A DNA stretch of 64,000 bases from Cercophora sp. LCS_1 (lineage: Eukaryota > Ascomycota > Sordariomycetes > Sordariales > Lasiosphaeriaceae): assembly GCA_036250225.1 (NCBI GenBank), contig JAPZLL010000011.1, positions 62,001 to 126,000 of the forward strand, in the 5' to 3' direction. The position numbers and the translations under genes were made by a program. Shown here piece after piece: positions 54,493-64,000 of this stretch; within the stretch, counting starts at the first letter, position 1; every line of letters starts with the position of its first letter. The notes under the pieces are model-generated. The model searched no databases, was not told where the DNA came from, and saw only the letters and a list, made by a program, of their open reading frames with translations.

Positions 54493-55451
54493 TCACTGCT
54501 CAGTCTCGTCAGGCTCCCCCTCTACCCCTTCTTCGGGTCCGGCCGGGACCTCCGGCTCTGGCTCAGGTTCAGGTTCGGGTTGAGGCTCCGGCTCCTGTTG
54601 CTGCTCCTGCTCTGGCTCAGGGGCGGGATCCTCAGCTGGCTCAGCCTCGGCTGGTTCAGCTTCAGGCTCAGGCTCAGGCTCGGGCTGAGGCTCCTCCTGA
54701 GGTTCATCCTGAGGTGCTTCTTGCTGTTGCTCTTGTGGTTCCTCCTGAGCCTGCTCCTGCGTCTCGCCCTCCCCATCTTCAATAGCCCCAACCCCACCCT
54801 CTTCTCTCATCTGCTCCAACTCCCGCTGGTGATCTGCATCCCGAATCTCCTTTGCCACTCCCTCCCGATCAACCTCCCGATTCTTCTCCTCAAGCTCCTC
54901 ATCCGTCATCCCCTCCAACGTAGGAAACTTCAAATACATGCACCCGGCCATGACATTCTTATCCACCGTCACAGCGTTCTCACTCCCACCCCAGTACTGG
55001 ATCCCATCCGCCTCCCAGCGGTGCCCAACGGCCTGAAAGGGACGATCATACTCACCACCCGTAAACATGTAAATCCGAAAGTTGCTTGTTCCCTCACCAC
55101 CAAAGTCAACCTTGATCAGCGGTAAGGCAGGCGTCTCACCGCTGAACCGCTTGACATCGGCGTCGTAATCGTTGGCCATGAGGATGTTGAACTTATCGCC
55201 CGCCACGCGCTTGAGCGCGTCCATGGCTTGGGCAATGGTGTTCTCCTTGACGCTGCGCTCGGCGGACTCCTTGTTGGCTTCATTTTCGATCGCGTGCTTG
55301 ATGGCGATGACGTCGTTGGTGATGGAGGCGGCTGCTTTGAAGACGTCTTGCAGGGCCGAGGCGCCTTGTTTGACGATTGCGGCGTATTCTGGGGAGGTTA
55401 TTAGAGGAGGGAGTTGCGGACGGGGGCCAGACAGGGAAACATACGAGCCAT
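54493..55451 (-). CDS. Unrecognised protein with Pro/Glu/Gln-rich tail, 300 aa
   Basis: Two exons: a 7-nt first exon (55451-55445, ATGGCTC) and 55388-54493, joined by a 56-nt intron (GTATGT...CTCTAATAAC...CCCCAG). Residues 1-60 are predicted helical (YAAIVKQGASALQDVFKAAASITNDVIAIKHAIENE). The middle part (about 60-150) includes LPLIKVDFGGEGTSNFRIYMF, with a beta-rich look. From about 165 the protein is a low-complexity Glu/Pro/Gln tail with many PEPEPE units. No signal peptide or known domain. Convergent with the transglutaminase-like gene (188 bp apart). I do not recognise its function. Confidence 0.72.
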
Positions 55452-56506
55452 ACTACCAGGAGTGGTGAAGGCGAGTGGAGTTTTTTTTTTGTAAGTTGGG
55501 CGAGCTGAGAGATAAATGGAAAACTTTGTTTGAGGAACTTGAACGTCGCAGTTTGTCTGGTTGCAGAGTCCCGGGATAGGTCTCTATTCCGAGGTCGAGA
55601 AGCTGTCTTTTATCCTCCCATCGACGTCCTCACGTCCTTGGTGCTGCTGAGCCCTAAAAACTGCTGCCTGGCAGACGAGCGAGTTGATGAAACCCAGAGC
55701 TGATGTTTCCCGACTTTTACAGCACGGGGTCACCGCGCCTCCTTCAGCTTTGGTGTCAACCGTGTGTGAAATGGAGGGTTGTGTAATCGCTCAACAGAAG
55801 CATGAATGTGATCCGTAACCGAGTCCTACCCTTTTGGTGATATCTTTCGCTTCCCGCCGACTAGGCAGTATTTTTCTTTCTCAGGGGTAGGTACTTTTGA
55901 TTGAAGTTGCGGCACACGCGCCAGAAGCGATCTTGATCGCCTTGCCTGATTGGTTGGGGTCCAAGTCCCTGCAGGTCGCTTTGCATGTCGGCTGCTGACA
56001 GAGCACATTATCTAAGGCTCTACTTAGGGAACTCTGTCGCATCCCACATCTCCCGGTGGATCGGAGTAACATCCATTTCACGGGGTATCTTGCAGGGCTG
56101 CAGCCTAGGCGTACCGGAGCCAATCAATCCTCGTCAACCGATGAGGCTGGAAAACGCATCGTCTGTCCGTGGAATCGTCAGAAACTCGGTTCCTAGGGTC
56201 ATTCGCCTTCTGAAGTGTATCACATGCCGTTGCACCCAGGGATCAGAGTCATAGCTCCAGACCTTGACGCCGAGTAGGGAGGGTAAGCGGGGACCTTCAG
56301 ATTGGAGATGGCTAAAATTGGCGATACAACAAATTGAATGGGGACTCGTTGAAGGTTTGTCATGCTGTATCATTCTATCTCCGGATCGTCGAACTACAGA
56401 CAGGTATATAAACGAGTATCACGGCTCACGTCGTTCCTCCAAAACTCCAGCTCGACACCATCAACGACAACCACTTCTCAAACATTTTTCCAACGTAATC
56501 TCCACA
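55452..56506. other. Divergent intergenic region
   Basis: About 1.05 kb shared upstream of the genes at 55451 (minus) and 56507 (plus). A TATA-like CAGGTATATAAACG lies about 100 bp before the ATG at 56507. No gene is seen. Confidence 0.45.
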
Positions 56507-57295
56507 ATGGCCGAAGACGCCCAAGGCAATCACTGGACCTGCAAGATCGATGCATCGGGCGAGCTTGGTGACCCCCAAGTCAGCTGGAACGGCATTGAAG
56601 GCACCGCCGACATCCGTTTTGACGAGGCCATCTTCATCGAAGCCGCCATCACCAACGACGGCTCAGGTGAGCCCGCCGAGGACGGCGACACCTCGGTTGG
56701 CGTAACCATGGGTGACGTCGGCGAGAAGTTCGGCTTCGTGCAAACTCTCGTCCGCTCCGTCCGCGAAGTCGAGTTCGAAGGCGGCGGCAAGCTACGTCTC
56801 ATTCCCGGCGGAGTCCCGCCCTGCCTCGACGCCCAATACAAAAACCCTGACAACTTCCCCTTCTACGACGACGGTTCCAAGTGCGAGTTGCCTGAGCCAG
56901 GCGATGACAAAGCGATCAAGTTTGAGGACGCGCCTTTCACTCCCATCCCTATCAGATGCAAGGATGCAGATGGCGAGGAACGCCAGGCCGTTTCGTACAC
57001 GGCCGATGAGGATTTTGTTCTCGCCCTTGTGGTCCAACACCAAGGTCAAAACACGATCCTGCGGCAGTGGAAGTGGGGATACACCCTTGTGGTGAGCGGA
57101 GATATGTTCAAGGACCCCCCTTCTTTTACGCCACGGCCTCGTGAGCAGACGGACGGGTCGGAGCCAATGATCTGGGATGAGCCAGCTGCTACCGACGAAG
57201 AAAAGCAGAAGAAGTACTGGACCAATGGGTATTCCGTCCACGATGACCACAAGGACATCAAGGGGTACCAAGGAGAGCCTGACCCTGAGGGCTAA
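56507..57295 (+). CDS. Unrecognised acidic protein, 262 aa
   Basis: Intronless; the start in acaATGgcc has strong context, and an upstream in-frame extension lacks support. Acidic throughout, no signal peptide or membrane helix. Regular alternation of hydrophobic and polar residues (FDEAIFIEAAITNDG, VREVEFEGGGKLRLIPGG, EDFVLALVVQHQG, LRQWKWGYTLVVSGDMF) suggests an all-beta sandwich fold. It may pair functionally with the divergent gene at 55451, with which it shares a promoter region, but this is inference. No named family is recognised. Confidence 0.72.
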   Translation: MAEDAQGNHWTCKIDASGELGDPQVSWNGIEGTADIRFDEAIFIEAAITNDGSGEPAEDGDTSVGVTMGDVGEKFGFVQTLVRSVREVEFEGGGKLRLIPGGVPPCLDAQYKNPDNFPFYDDGSKCELPEPGDDKAIKFEDAPFTPIPIRCKDADGEERQAVSYTADEDFVLALVVQHQGQNTILRQWKWGYTLVVSGDMFKDPPSFTPRPREQTDGSEPMIWDEPAATDEEKQKKYWTNGYSVHDDHKDIKGYQGEPDPEG

Positions 57296-57854
57296 GGGAA
57301 CAGCACGCTTGTCAGAAGGCTCTAGAGGCGGGCTAGGGGATGGCAGATTGGAGCAGGGCTCCAGTACCTATAGCAAGCACTTGATATTTGGAAGGAAGTA
57401 GGTAGGTAGACAGCCCAAGACGCAGTACACAAGATAGGCTCTTTCCACTCACTCAAACGAAGCAATGATCACCACCCTCTCGTAAGCCAAGTTATCCGTC
57501 TAACCGAATTCTACCTCCGAACAGGACAGCAGGAAGCCATCGAGTTTTAGCAGAGCGTACGCAAACAAGACAACGTGCTTTGCCCAAATTGGCGTGGAGT
57601 TGACGGGGTTATACTGACTCCCGACCTATCCCGGCTAAAGTTGTCCACCTCGATATTGCAGGCACCTGAGGTCCTCCAATACCAGAGGTACCGACGAGCC
57701 GGGAAATATAGCCGCCCGTTGGATAGGATCAAAAGAAGCTTTTTCCAGATCTGACCACGGAATGGCCGCATCGGGCCAAGAACAAAAAGAACCAAATTCC
57801 ATGACAACGCCTAGACGTCTCACCGTCGCAACTCACTCCATCAAACCAGCAAAG
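57296..57854. other. Intergenic
   Basis: 560 bp upstream of a secreted-protein gene. No feature is seen beyond short chance frames. Confidence 0.4.
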
Positions 57855-58562
57855 ATGAGGGTCACGGGTCTTTTTCTCGCTACAGCGCTGGGACTCCTTT
57901 CGTCCGCCGCAAGAGCCCAAGAAGAACCAGGGCCAACAACAAGTCCGTCCCCAAGACGCCAATGAACCCCTCCTTTCTGACCCCTCGCAGCAATGGTCGA
58001 TCCCGCAGATCGCACCTATCCCACAATCGTGACCAGCACCTTCGCCGCAACACGCACCAAGGGTGGCCTGACGACGGTCGACCAAGTCACTATCCTGGAC
58101 AATTGGACGACATCGCCGGACCCAGAACTCGTTCCCTACACCATGGTCCAAACCGAAACAACACAGCGCACTGTGTCAGCGGCGGGCGCCGAGCCGACAA
58201 CCACGGTCTTGAACAGCACGACGACATGGATCTTGTGGACTGTTTCAACCTTTGACATGCCGCCATATCAACTTCCAGAATGCCCAGGTCCAGAAAGCTG
58301 CGCATACGGCAGTGTCAAGCCGAATCCGGAGTGCAACAAGATGCGCCGTGAGACGCGGTGTGCCGCACAATGCGAGCTGAGAGATTGGCTGTGGTGGTGC
58401 CGTGCTGACGGTGGGATCAACGCACCTATTGGGCGTGTGTGCACCGAGGGGAATCAGACTGACTACAAGATGCTGTTGGAGCCGTGTGACCATACCGATT
58501 TCAAGTCGGGATGTAATGTCTGTCCCGGGTATGAGAGGGATTGGGACAATGAGGCTTGGTGA
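57855..58562 (+). CDS. Secreted Cys-rich protein, 219 aa
   Basis: Two exons: 57855-57942 and 57991-58562. The 48-nt intron has an atypical donor (GTCCGT) but a good branch and acceptor (CTGAC...CTCGCAG), and it removes two in-frame stops while keeping frame. Signal peptide MRVTGLFLATALGLLSSAARA. The mature N-terminal half is Thr/Ser-rich (TTTWILWTVSTFD region). The C-terminal half has ten cysteines (LPECPGPESCAYG, RRETRCAAQCELRDW, WWCRADG, RVCTEG, LEPCDHTDF, SGCNVCPG). A small secreted, disulphide-rich protein of unknown role; the donor site is the weakest part of the model. Confidence 0.7.
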
Positions 58563-60128
58563 GGGAGAGCGTTGCATCAGTTTCGCAGTCTCAGAGGGAC
58601 CAAGACAATAGAGTTCTACACGATACACCATAGGCTTCAAGGGCTTGCTGATTTTGACACAAGACATAGTGACAGCTCACCAGGTTGACGAGGGTTTCAA
58701 CCACAGGTCAGACCAGTGGCAAACCTCCCAAAGCCTCACAGAGTTTGACCCAAGTGAGCCGTAGATTCATCGCACCTGCGGGACAATAAGGGAAGAAAAA
58801 AGTATGATGGGGGAGACTCGACTCCTTACACGGGTGGACGTGCTGCAGCTATGAACGGTAACACGTAAGATGGTTTAGATCAGGTGCGCTAAAAAAAAAA
58901 AAAAAAAAAAAGGTCGTTAGAATGTTATTCATTGTTCTGGAGGATTATTAGTGAGTACCCATATATACGAGTAAATTATCTAGATGCATTCTTTTTTCGT
59001 ACTTCTGCTTACGGTATAGGATGGTGGGTGGTGTATTACCCGTGGGTCCCGGAGCCAAAACGCTCGTCCTCTGCCAACTGTATGCGTCGGCCGGTGCCGT
59101 GACAGCCGATCGTCGGCTGGTTTGCGCCCTCGATGACTAGATATGCCCTCAAAATAGCCAAGGTAGGCACCTCTCTAGTCACGGGGACCTTGGCAGCAAA
59201 AGATTGACCGGCCGGCGCGGGAAGATCAGGCAATCAAACGACGCTCTCAAAAATAAACATTGACCTGGAACCGGATGGCAATCAACTCGAAGCGTCCGTC
59301 TTGGATGGAGTCACTCGCGGTAGTCATCCTTTGCGTTCGCTGCTGAAAATGCCGCGTTAGCTAAATTTGCACTGCTGGTCCACTTGCGTCAGCGCCGTCT
59401 TAGGCTAGCGAATGGCGACCATATCGAGGTCATGGATGGACCAACTGGACCGACAGGGAGCGAGCACGCCTTGCCCCGTCTGAGCGCTTACGCTGTCGTG
59501 CCCGCTTTCATCACGCCGTGAAGCAAACCCGGGAGCCCCTCGGAGCCAAGCATCGTTTTCCCCGAGGCACTTGTGCAAGGCCAAGGGCGACGCGTGGCAC
59601 AGCCACAATGTCGTCCCATCGAGAAGCGGGGGTTTTACCAATGGGCGAGACCCCAAGAGTCCACGGGGCGTAGTCCTCCCTTTTAAAGGTCCCACGAGCC
59701 CAGGCATTGCGGGGGGGACTCTGTCCCCTTCCAACTCTGACTTTCAATCCCCGCCGAGGCCCATTGGAGCCCGGATCAGAGCACTTACCAGGGACACCGT
59801 TCAACAAAAACAACAACAACAACACAGTTCTCTTTCAACTAAACAGATCGCAATACTTAACCCTCCGGAAAGAAAACGAGATGTGCATCCTGCCATCAGG
59901 TACAAGCCCAGCCGCTAACCATGACCTAACCCCCAGGAGAACCCCTTATCCCTCTTCGACACTCGAAGAACCACCTTCATTACCCAACACAATATAGGAA
60001 ATGGAAAGGAGATACAAGCATCAGACCGAAACTGTCCAACCCATATATACCACCAATGAATGCAGCCACCAACCAAGATCATTCCACGTCTCTCATCAAG
60101 TTGCATACCAGACAATAGGCATTGCTGG
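58563..60128. other. Long intergenic region with homopolymer
   Basis: 1.57 kb without a supported gene. It contains a 21-nt A run (58891-58911) and a short (CAA)n run near 59809-59822. Open frames on both strands lack any recognisable feature. Confidence 0.4.
58891..58911 (+). repeat. Poly(A) homopolymer, 21 nt
   Basis: Uninterrupted run of A in intergenic sequence. No coding or retroposon remnant was recognised upstream. Confidence 0.9.
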
Positions 60129-63100
60129 TCACCGGGAACCAAAGAACTTTCGAATACTCTTACTGCCATCGCGCTCTCTTTTTGTGCCCGTCCTGATGGG
60201 GAATGAACTGACCGATGTCCTAGGGTCAGGCGATGGGGGCCCGCGATAAGCCGCAGGACCTGGTTCTCCCAAGTGACTCGAAGCCCCGTCGCTCGGATAG
60301 TACGCGCCGCCGGAAGCCGGAGTGTTCTGTTGGTCCATCGAATCATGGATGCTGCCGAGTAGCATCTTTTGGGGCTCGCCCTGCCACGGCTCGGTATCGA
60401 TGACATCTCTGCGAATCGTATTGTCAGCGGCAAACCGGGTACCATAGGGGTAAGATTACTCACGGTACTTTGTAACGACTGCTAAATTCATCGTCCAGAT
60501 CGTTCAACCGTTTTAACCCGACAGGGTCTTGACCAAACGATACAAACTGGACTGTCAACCACCGTTCTTTCTTATAGTTCTCTAGGGCTTCGCTCGTGTC
60601 TCGAATCTCCTGGGCAAGGAGCTGTTCGACGTCGTCAGAGCCCTCGTTTTGCGTCCACACCCCGGTAGTGAGGATGATGACGGTCAACTTCTTCGACCGA
60701 TCCTTCCGATAGTCTCTAAGGATCTGCGCTAAAGCAGGTTCCATTTCCGTAGCGAATAGGACGTGAGAATGGCGAGGCCCGCCGGAATCCTCAGGAACCG
60801 CGGCCTTGCGCATTGCTTCACTGAACGTTTTTTCTATGGCCGTGCCCTTGGCGTTTCGTTTGTTGCAGCCGGCTGACCGGGTGAAAAGCAGGTCGACGCC
60901 GTCATCATCGAGAGCGCCGATATTCATAGCTAGAGTAACAAGGACAAACTCAGCTTCGCGCCAGTGATCACGCATACTCCACCCATTGTCGACGAGAAAT
61001 ATCTGGAGACGTGGTTAGCAATGCTGCTCGGAGGATGGTGTCGGATCTATCATACGATGTCCCGCCGGTAGATGAAATTCTTGAGTATTATATCTGTGGG
61101 CAGCTTGTTCTGCAACTTTGCGAAAAAGCTACGACCTGACATTTCCTTGTCAAGTTTAGCGCGAAGTTGGCCGATTGGGTATTGGGAAAACTCGGCACTC
61201 CAGTCTATACTTGCTGATCTTGAACTTCGAGCGGGAAGTGACAGTATCGATCCGCTTCGGCGTTCAGGGACAAGTCTCTGCAGCAACGGTGAAGCCTGGT
61301 CCGCGGCAATGAAGGAAGACCGACCGCTGCTGGGGGATGTGACGCCATTCGGGGAATTGGGCTCGAAGGGATTGTCGTGCGCCGGGATCCTGTCCTCGGC
61401 GTGGTCCGGAGTCTGCATTTGCTCAGGGCTGTGGACTATCAGCGCAATCTTCTCCTCCATCCCGGTCGTAGGGGGCGTAGGCTCCAGCTCCCATTCGTTT
61501 CCGGAGGCAACCGCAACCGCGCTCGGTGGTAGTGCCAGCCCGTGGTCAAACCCGGTGCCGCTTTGGAGGGGACTCTCTGAAACGCCCCTAGCGCGTTCGA
61601 AGACGACGCTAGGAGGGATATAGGTTTTATTGAGCGATCTTAGTTGCGTCTCCAGGACCCTTCGTCGACCAGCTACCTTCGCCGGGACAACCATTTCTTC
61701 GATCCGATCTGTTTTCTTGACTCGCTCGGTCCTCTTGGCTGTCTTGGGCCGTGGACCAGCCATAACACCCAGGCTCTCAAACTCCTGAGACGAAGATGCG
61801 TCCCCAGGCCTGGCTTGAAGATTGATGTCGGGCGGTGCCATGTCGTCCAGCCGCAGCATCGCCTCAAGAAACTCAGGGTCGGGCGGTGGAAGGGCTTCCT
61901 GGTCCTTTTTCGCTTGCTTGATGATGCTATCCAACCTGTCCGTTAGGCCCTCGAATGACAACCGATTCTCAGGGTTGGATCGAAGCATATGACTTTCGAT
62001 TAGGTGAATGACGCCATGTGTTACGGGATCGGACTTCCTGATCGTATTTTTGAGGTATCGATGCCAAGACACGACAGCCGGGAGAAGCCCATGACCGTCG
62101 TGAAAGCCATCCAGGGCCCGCGGACCGTCCGAGCCTCCATTCCCGTTGGCGACCTCAGCGAGTTTGATCATGGCGAGTTTTCGGAACCCCGGGTACTGAC
62201 GCGAATAAGCGTCGGATCCAAGCACAACCCAGGTAGCGACGCTGGAAAGTAGACAGCCAAAGGACCACGTATCGATCTTTTGCGTTTGCGGCGTCATCGT
62301 CCCCTTTCGCAGGCGGCCACTGTCGCATTCCGGAGCGCCTAGTTACACATATTTGTCAGCGGGCGGCGCGTCCACAAAGGCCACGGAAAGCAGGGCGCCA
62401 TACCGTATGTGTACGTCACCCCGACCAAGTACGCGGACGGGATTTTGCCCGGTTCGTTGAACTTAAATTTGGCAAAGCCAAAGTCAGCGAGCTTGAACTT
62501 CCCTTGGGAAAAGAGGATGTTGCTCGGCTTAACATCGCCATGCCACCCGTTGAAGTCTTCAACATCCCCGCCGGGACCCTCATAGCGAAATTTGTGCACT
62601 TTCTTGAGCGTGGTTGCGACCCCAAAGATATTCTCCCAGAATTCGATAATCTCCGAGGCCAAAACCGGTGGCTGATTGAGGGCCAAGTATTCATCAAGGT
62701 CTTGGTCCCCATACTCCAAAAGGATATTGTGTGTTCTTTCGAGCGAGCCTTGGTTTGCCTTCTCTTCAGTATACCCGCCAAAGCACTCCACAACTCCCTC
62801 CAAATCTTTCATTCCAACAAAGTTGCTTGTTTCGGTATCGAAGACGCTACGATTTTTGTCGGAGTATGACTTGATCGCGAACTGGTAACACTGGAGAGAT
62901 ACTCTGTTAGTGCTACCACCTTTCGGAGAAAAGAGACGTGGGAGAAACTCACCAGACCGAAGTCCCGATCCTTGAATTCATATCCTCGGTGTGGATCCTT
63001 TTCCCGAAGTTTGGTCTTGAGTTTGTCTGGAACAAGCCCCTCTGGAACCAGTACTCCATGGACAGTCGCTGTGCCGCCCTCGCCGACCTTCTCCTTCCTG

Positions 63101-63585
63101 CAGAATGGCAGAATCCACTGTCCGCCAGTGTAGGCTTTGGCGTGGGCGCACATGTCCTCGAGCTTGGCGGGATTGAATGCCCACCGCTTCTCGTCAAACT
63201 CATCTAGGATTGTCGAGTCCCCCTCGAGGTGCGCAGCAAGCGAGTTTCGAAGGCTCTCGTCGAGGCTTTTGTCGAGGTTGTTGTCATCGAAGTACTGCTT
63301 GAAGACGTGAATCCACTTGCCGCAGTCGAGGCTCAGGAGGATCGCAAAAACAATAACCGCATTGCCAATATTACTCGGCTGTGCACGGGCGAATTCCTTC
63401 TGGTACACGGCCTGGAGTAGCTTCCCGAGGGTTTTTCCCTTGAGCATCCATTCTTTTATCCGCGCAACAGGATGGTAGAAGGTGCGGCCCTCGTAGTTCT
63501 TTCCCTTGCATTCGTCAACCTGCGCCTTGAACGCCACCAATATGTCGCCGTCGGGAATGGGCGACGCCGTCGGCGCTGCTAGCAT
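60129..63585 (-). CDS. Protein kinase-von Willebrand factor A fusion protein, 1073 aa
   Basis: Five exons: 63585-62953, 62890-62404, 62338-61056, 61002-60464 and 60408-60129, all GT-AG. Residues 1-160 are a helical N-terminal domain I cannot name. The kinase domain follows: glycine loop KVGEGGTATVHG (about 166-177), Lys 218 in FAIKSYS, catalytic HGDVKPSN (Asp 330), ADFG (Asp 347) and the APE triplet in YGAPECDS. So it should be active. A Ser/Pro-rich linker (about 560-790) leads to a vWA domain beginning IFLVDNGWSM (about 802), whose MIDAS has Asp and Ser but Gly for the first Ser. LTVIILTTGVW and FVSFGQDP continue it. The tail is disordered and basic. Likely a signalling protein; ligand unknown. 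Confidence 0.87.
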
Positions 63586-64000
63586 GGCGGTTCGTTGAAC
63601 GGTCGCGCAAGCGTTCGCGGTCGAATTGCGGGCAGTTTACCCGTTGGCGGGGTCCGGGCGGGCAGGCAGGGGAGTCGGGCGCCGTGTCTCTTGATAAAGC
63701 GCGCTGCTCGAGGCGGGTGCTTGGATAGGATGGGATGAATGCGATAGATGGGGAGAAGGATGCGTGGTGTGAAATGGCGCTGGTGGTGGGAATGAACGGT
63801 TTCTCGCAAGGCTCTCACGATCCCAGGCTCTCAGCGGAAGGAGGGGCAAGCTCGTCGCAGCGGCTACCCCCAAGCCGCCCACCAATGACTGTGAGGCTGA
63901 AGAGCGGCAGCAAACAACCCCTGTAGGGCAGGCAGTCTCCATCTCGACCATCGGGGGAGCGCCCGAAAGCCAACGAGGCGGTAATGCGAAATCATGTTGC
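63586..64000. other. Upstream region of kinase-vWA gene, window edge
   Basis: 415 bp. Pro/Ser/Arg-rich frames on the minus strand look like chance. No gene is supported before the window ends. Confidence 0.4.

Noticed and set aside
1..64000. CRISPR arrays, insertion sequences, bacterial operons
   Set aside because: None seen; the window is eukaryotic with spliceosomal introns.

Overview
The window is nuclear DNA of a filamentous ascomycete (Pezizomycotina), most likely a Sordariomycete. The evidence is short introns (mostly 44-76 nt) with CTAAC/CTGAC branch sites, a Zn2Cys6 regulator, three HET-domain loci, fungal-only families (Som1, GH125), and dense genes on both strands. I resolved about 22 intact protein genes, at least four decayed genes and one tRNA. 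Exon boundaries were read by eye from splice signals and frame continuity, and every multi-exon model quoted sums to a whole number of codons.

Layout. 0-11 kb: two decayed small secreted-type genes, tRNA-Arg(CCG), a tandem pair of paralogous chromatin-type proteins (AT-hook, PWWP-like inference), and a HET-domain pseudogene. 12-26 kb: a zinc alcohol dehydrogenase, a Zn2Cys6 transcription factor, a GST, two small mitochondrial genes (COX subunit VIIa and Som1), a possible RecA-like protein whose start codon lies 38 bp from that of Som1, and a HAD-superfamily phosphatase. 26-34 kb: a four-gene block with cysteine/histidine metal-binding motifs: a ZIP zinc transporter, a CARNMT/N2227-family methyltransferase with a signal peptide, a small His/Cys secreted protein, and a GPI-type wall protein with 13 HxxHxHC decapeptides. 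The block is arranged as two divergent pairs. 35-45 kb: a Cys-rich secreted protein, a 1475-aa membrane-ankyrin protein, a GH125 mannosidase and an AIF-like FAD oxidoreductase. 45-50 kb: a heavily damaged HET pseudogene head-to-head with an intact HET gene. 50-58.6 kb: a siderophore-esterase-like hydrolase, a transglutaminase-fold protein, two unrecognised proteins and a Cys-rich secreted protein. 60-63.6 kb: a 1073-aa protein kinase-vWA fusion.

The most interesting part is the 26-34 kb block. The ZIP transporter has three extracellular C-H-x-H-x5-C decapeptides, each split by a phase-2 intron at its eighth residue. The GPI protein carries the related decapeptide C-x2-H-x2-H-x-H-C thirteen times, and its first copy is also intron-split at the eighth residue. 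Between them lies a secretory member of the CARNMT family, whose known members methylate histidine. A 16-bp perfect inverted repeat containing CAAGGT sits in the ZIP/methyltransferase intergenic region. I infer a zinc-capture and uptake module, possibly tuned by histidine methylation. The second theme is allorecognition and cell death: three HET loci (two broken), an AIF-like enzyme, an ankyrin membrane protein and a kinase-vWA protein.
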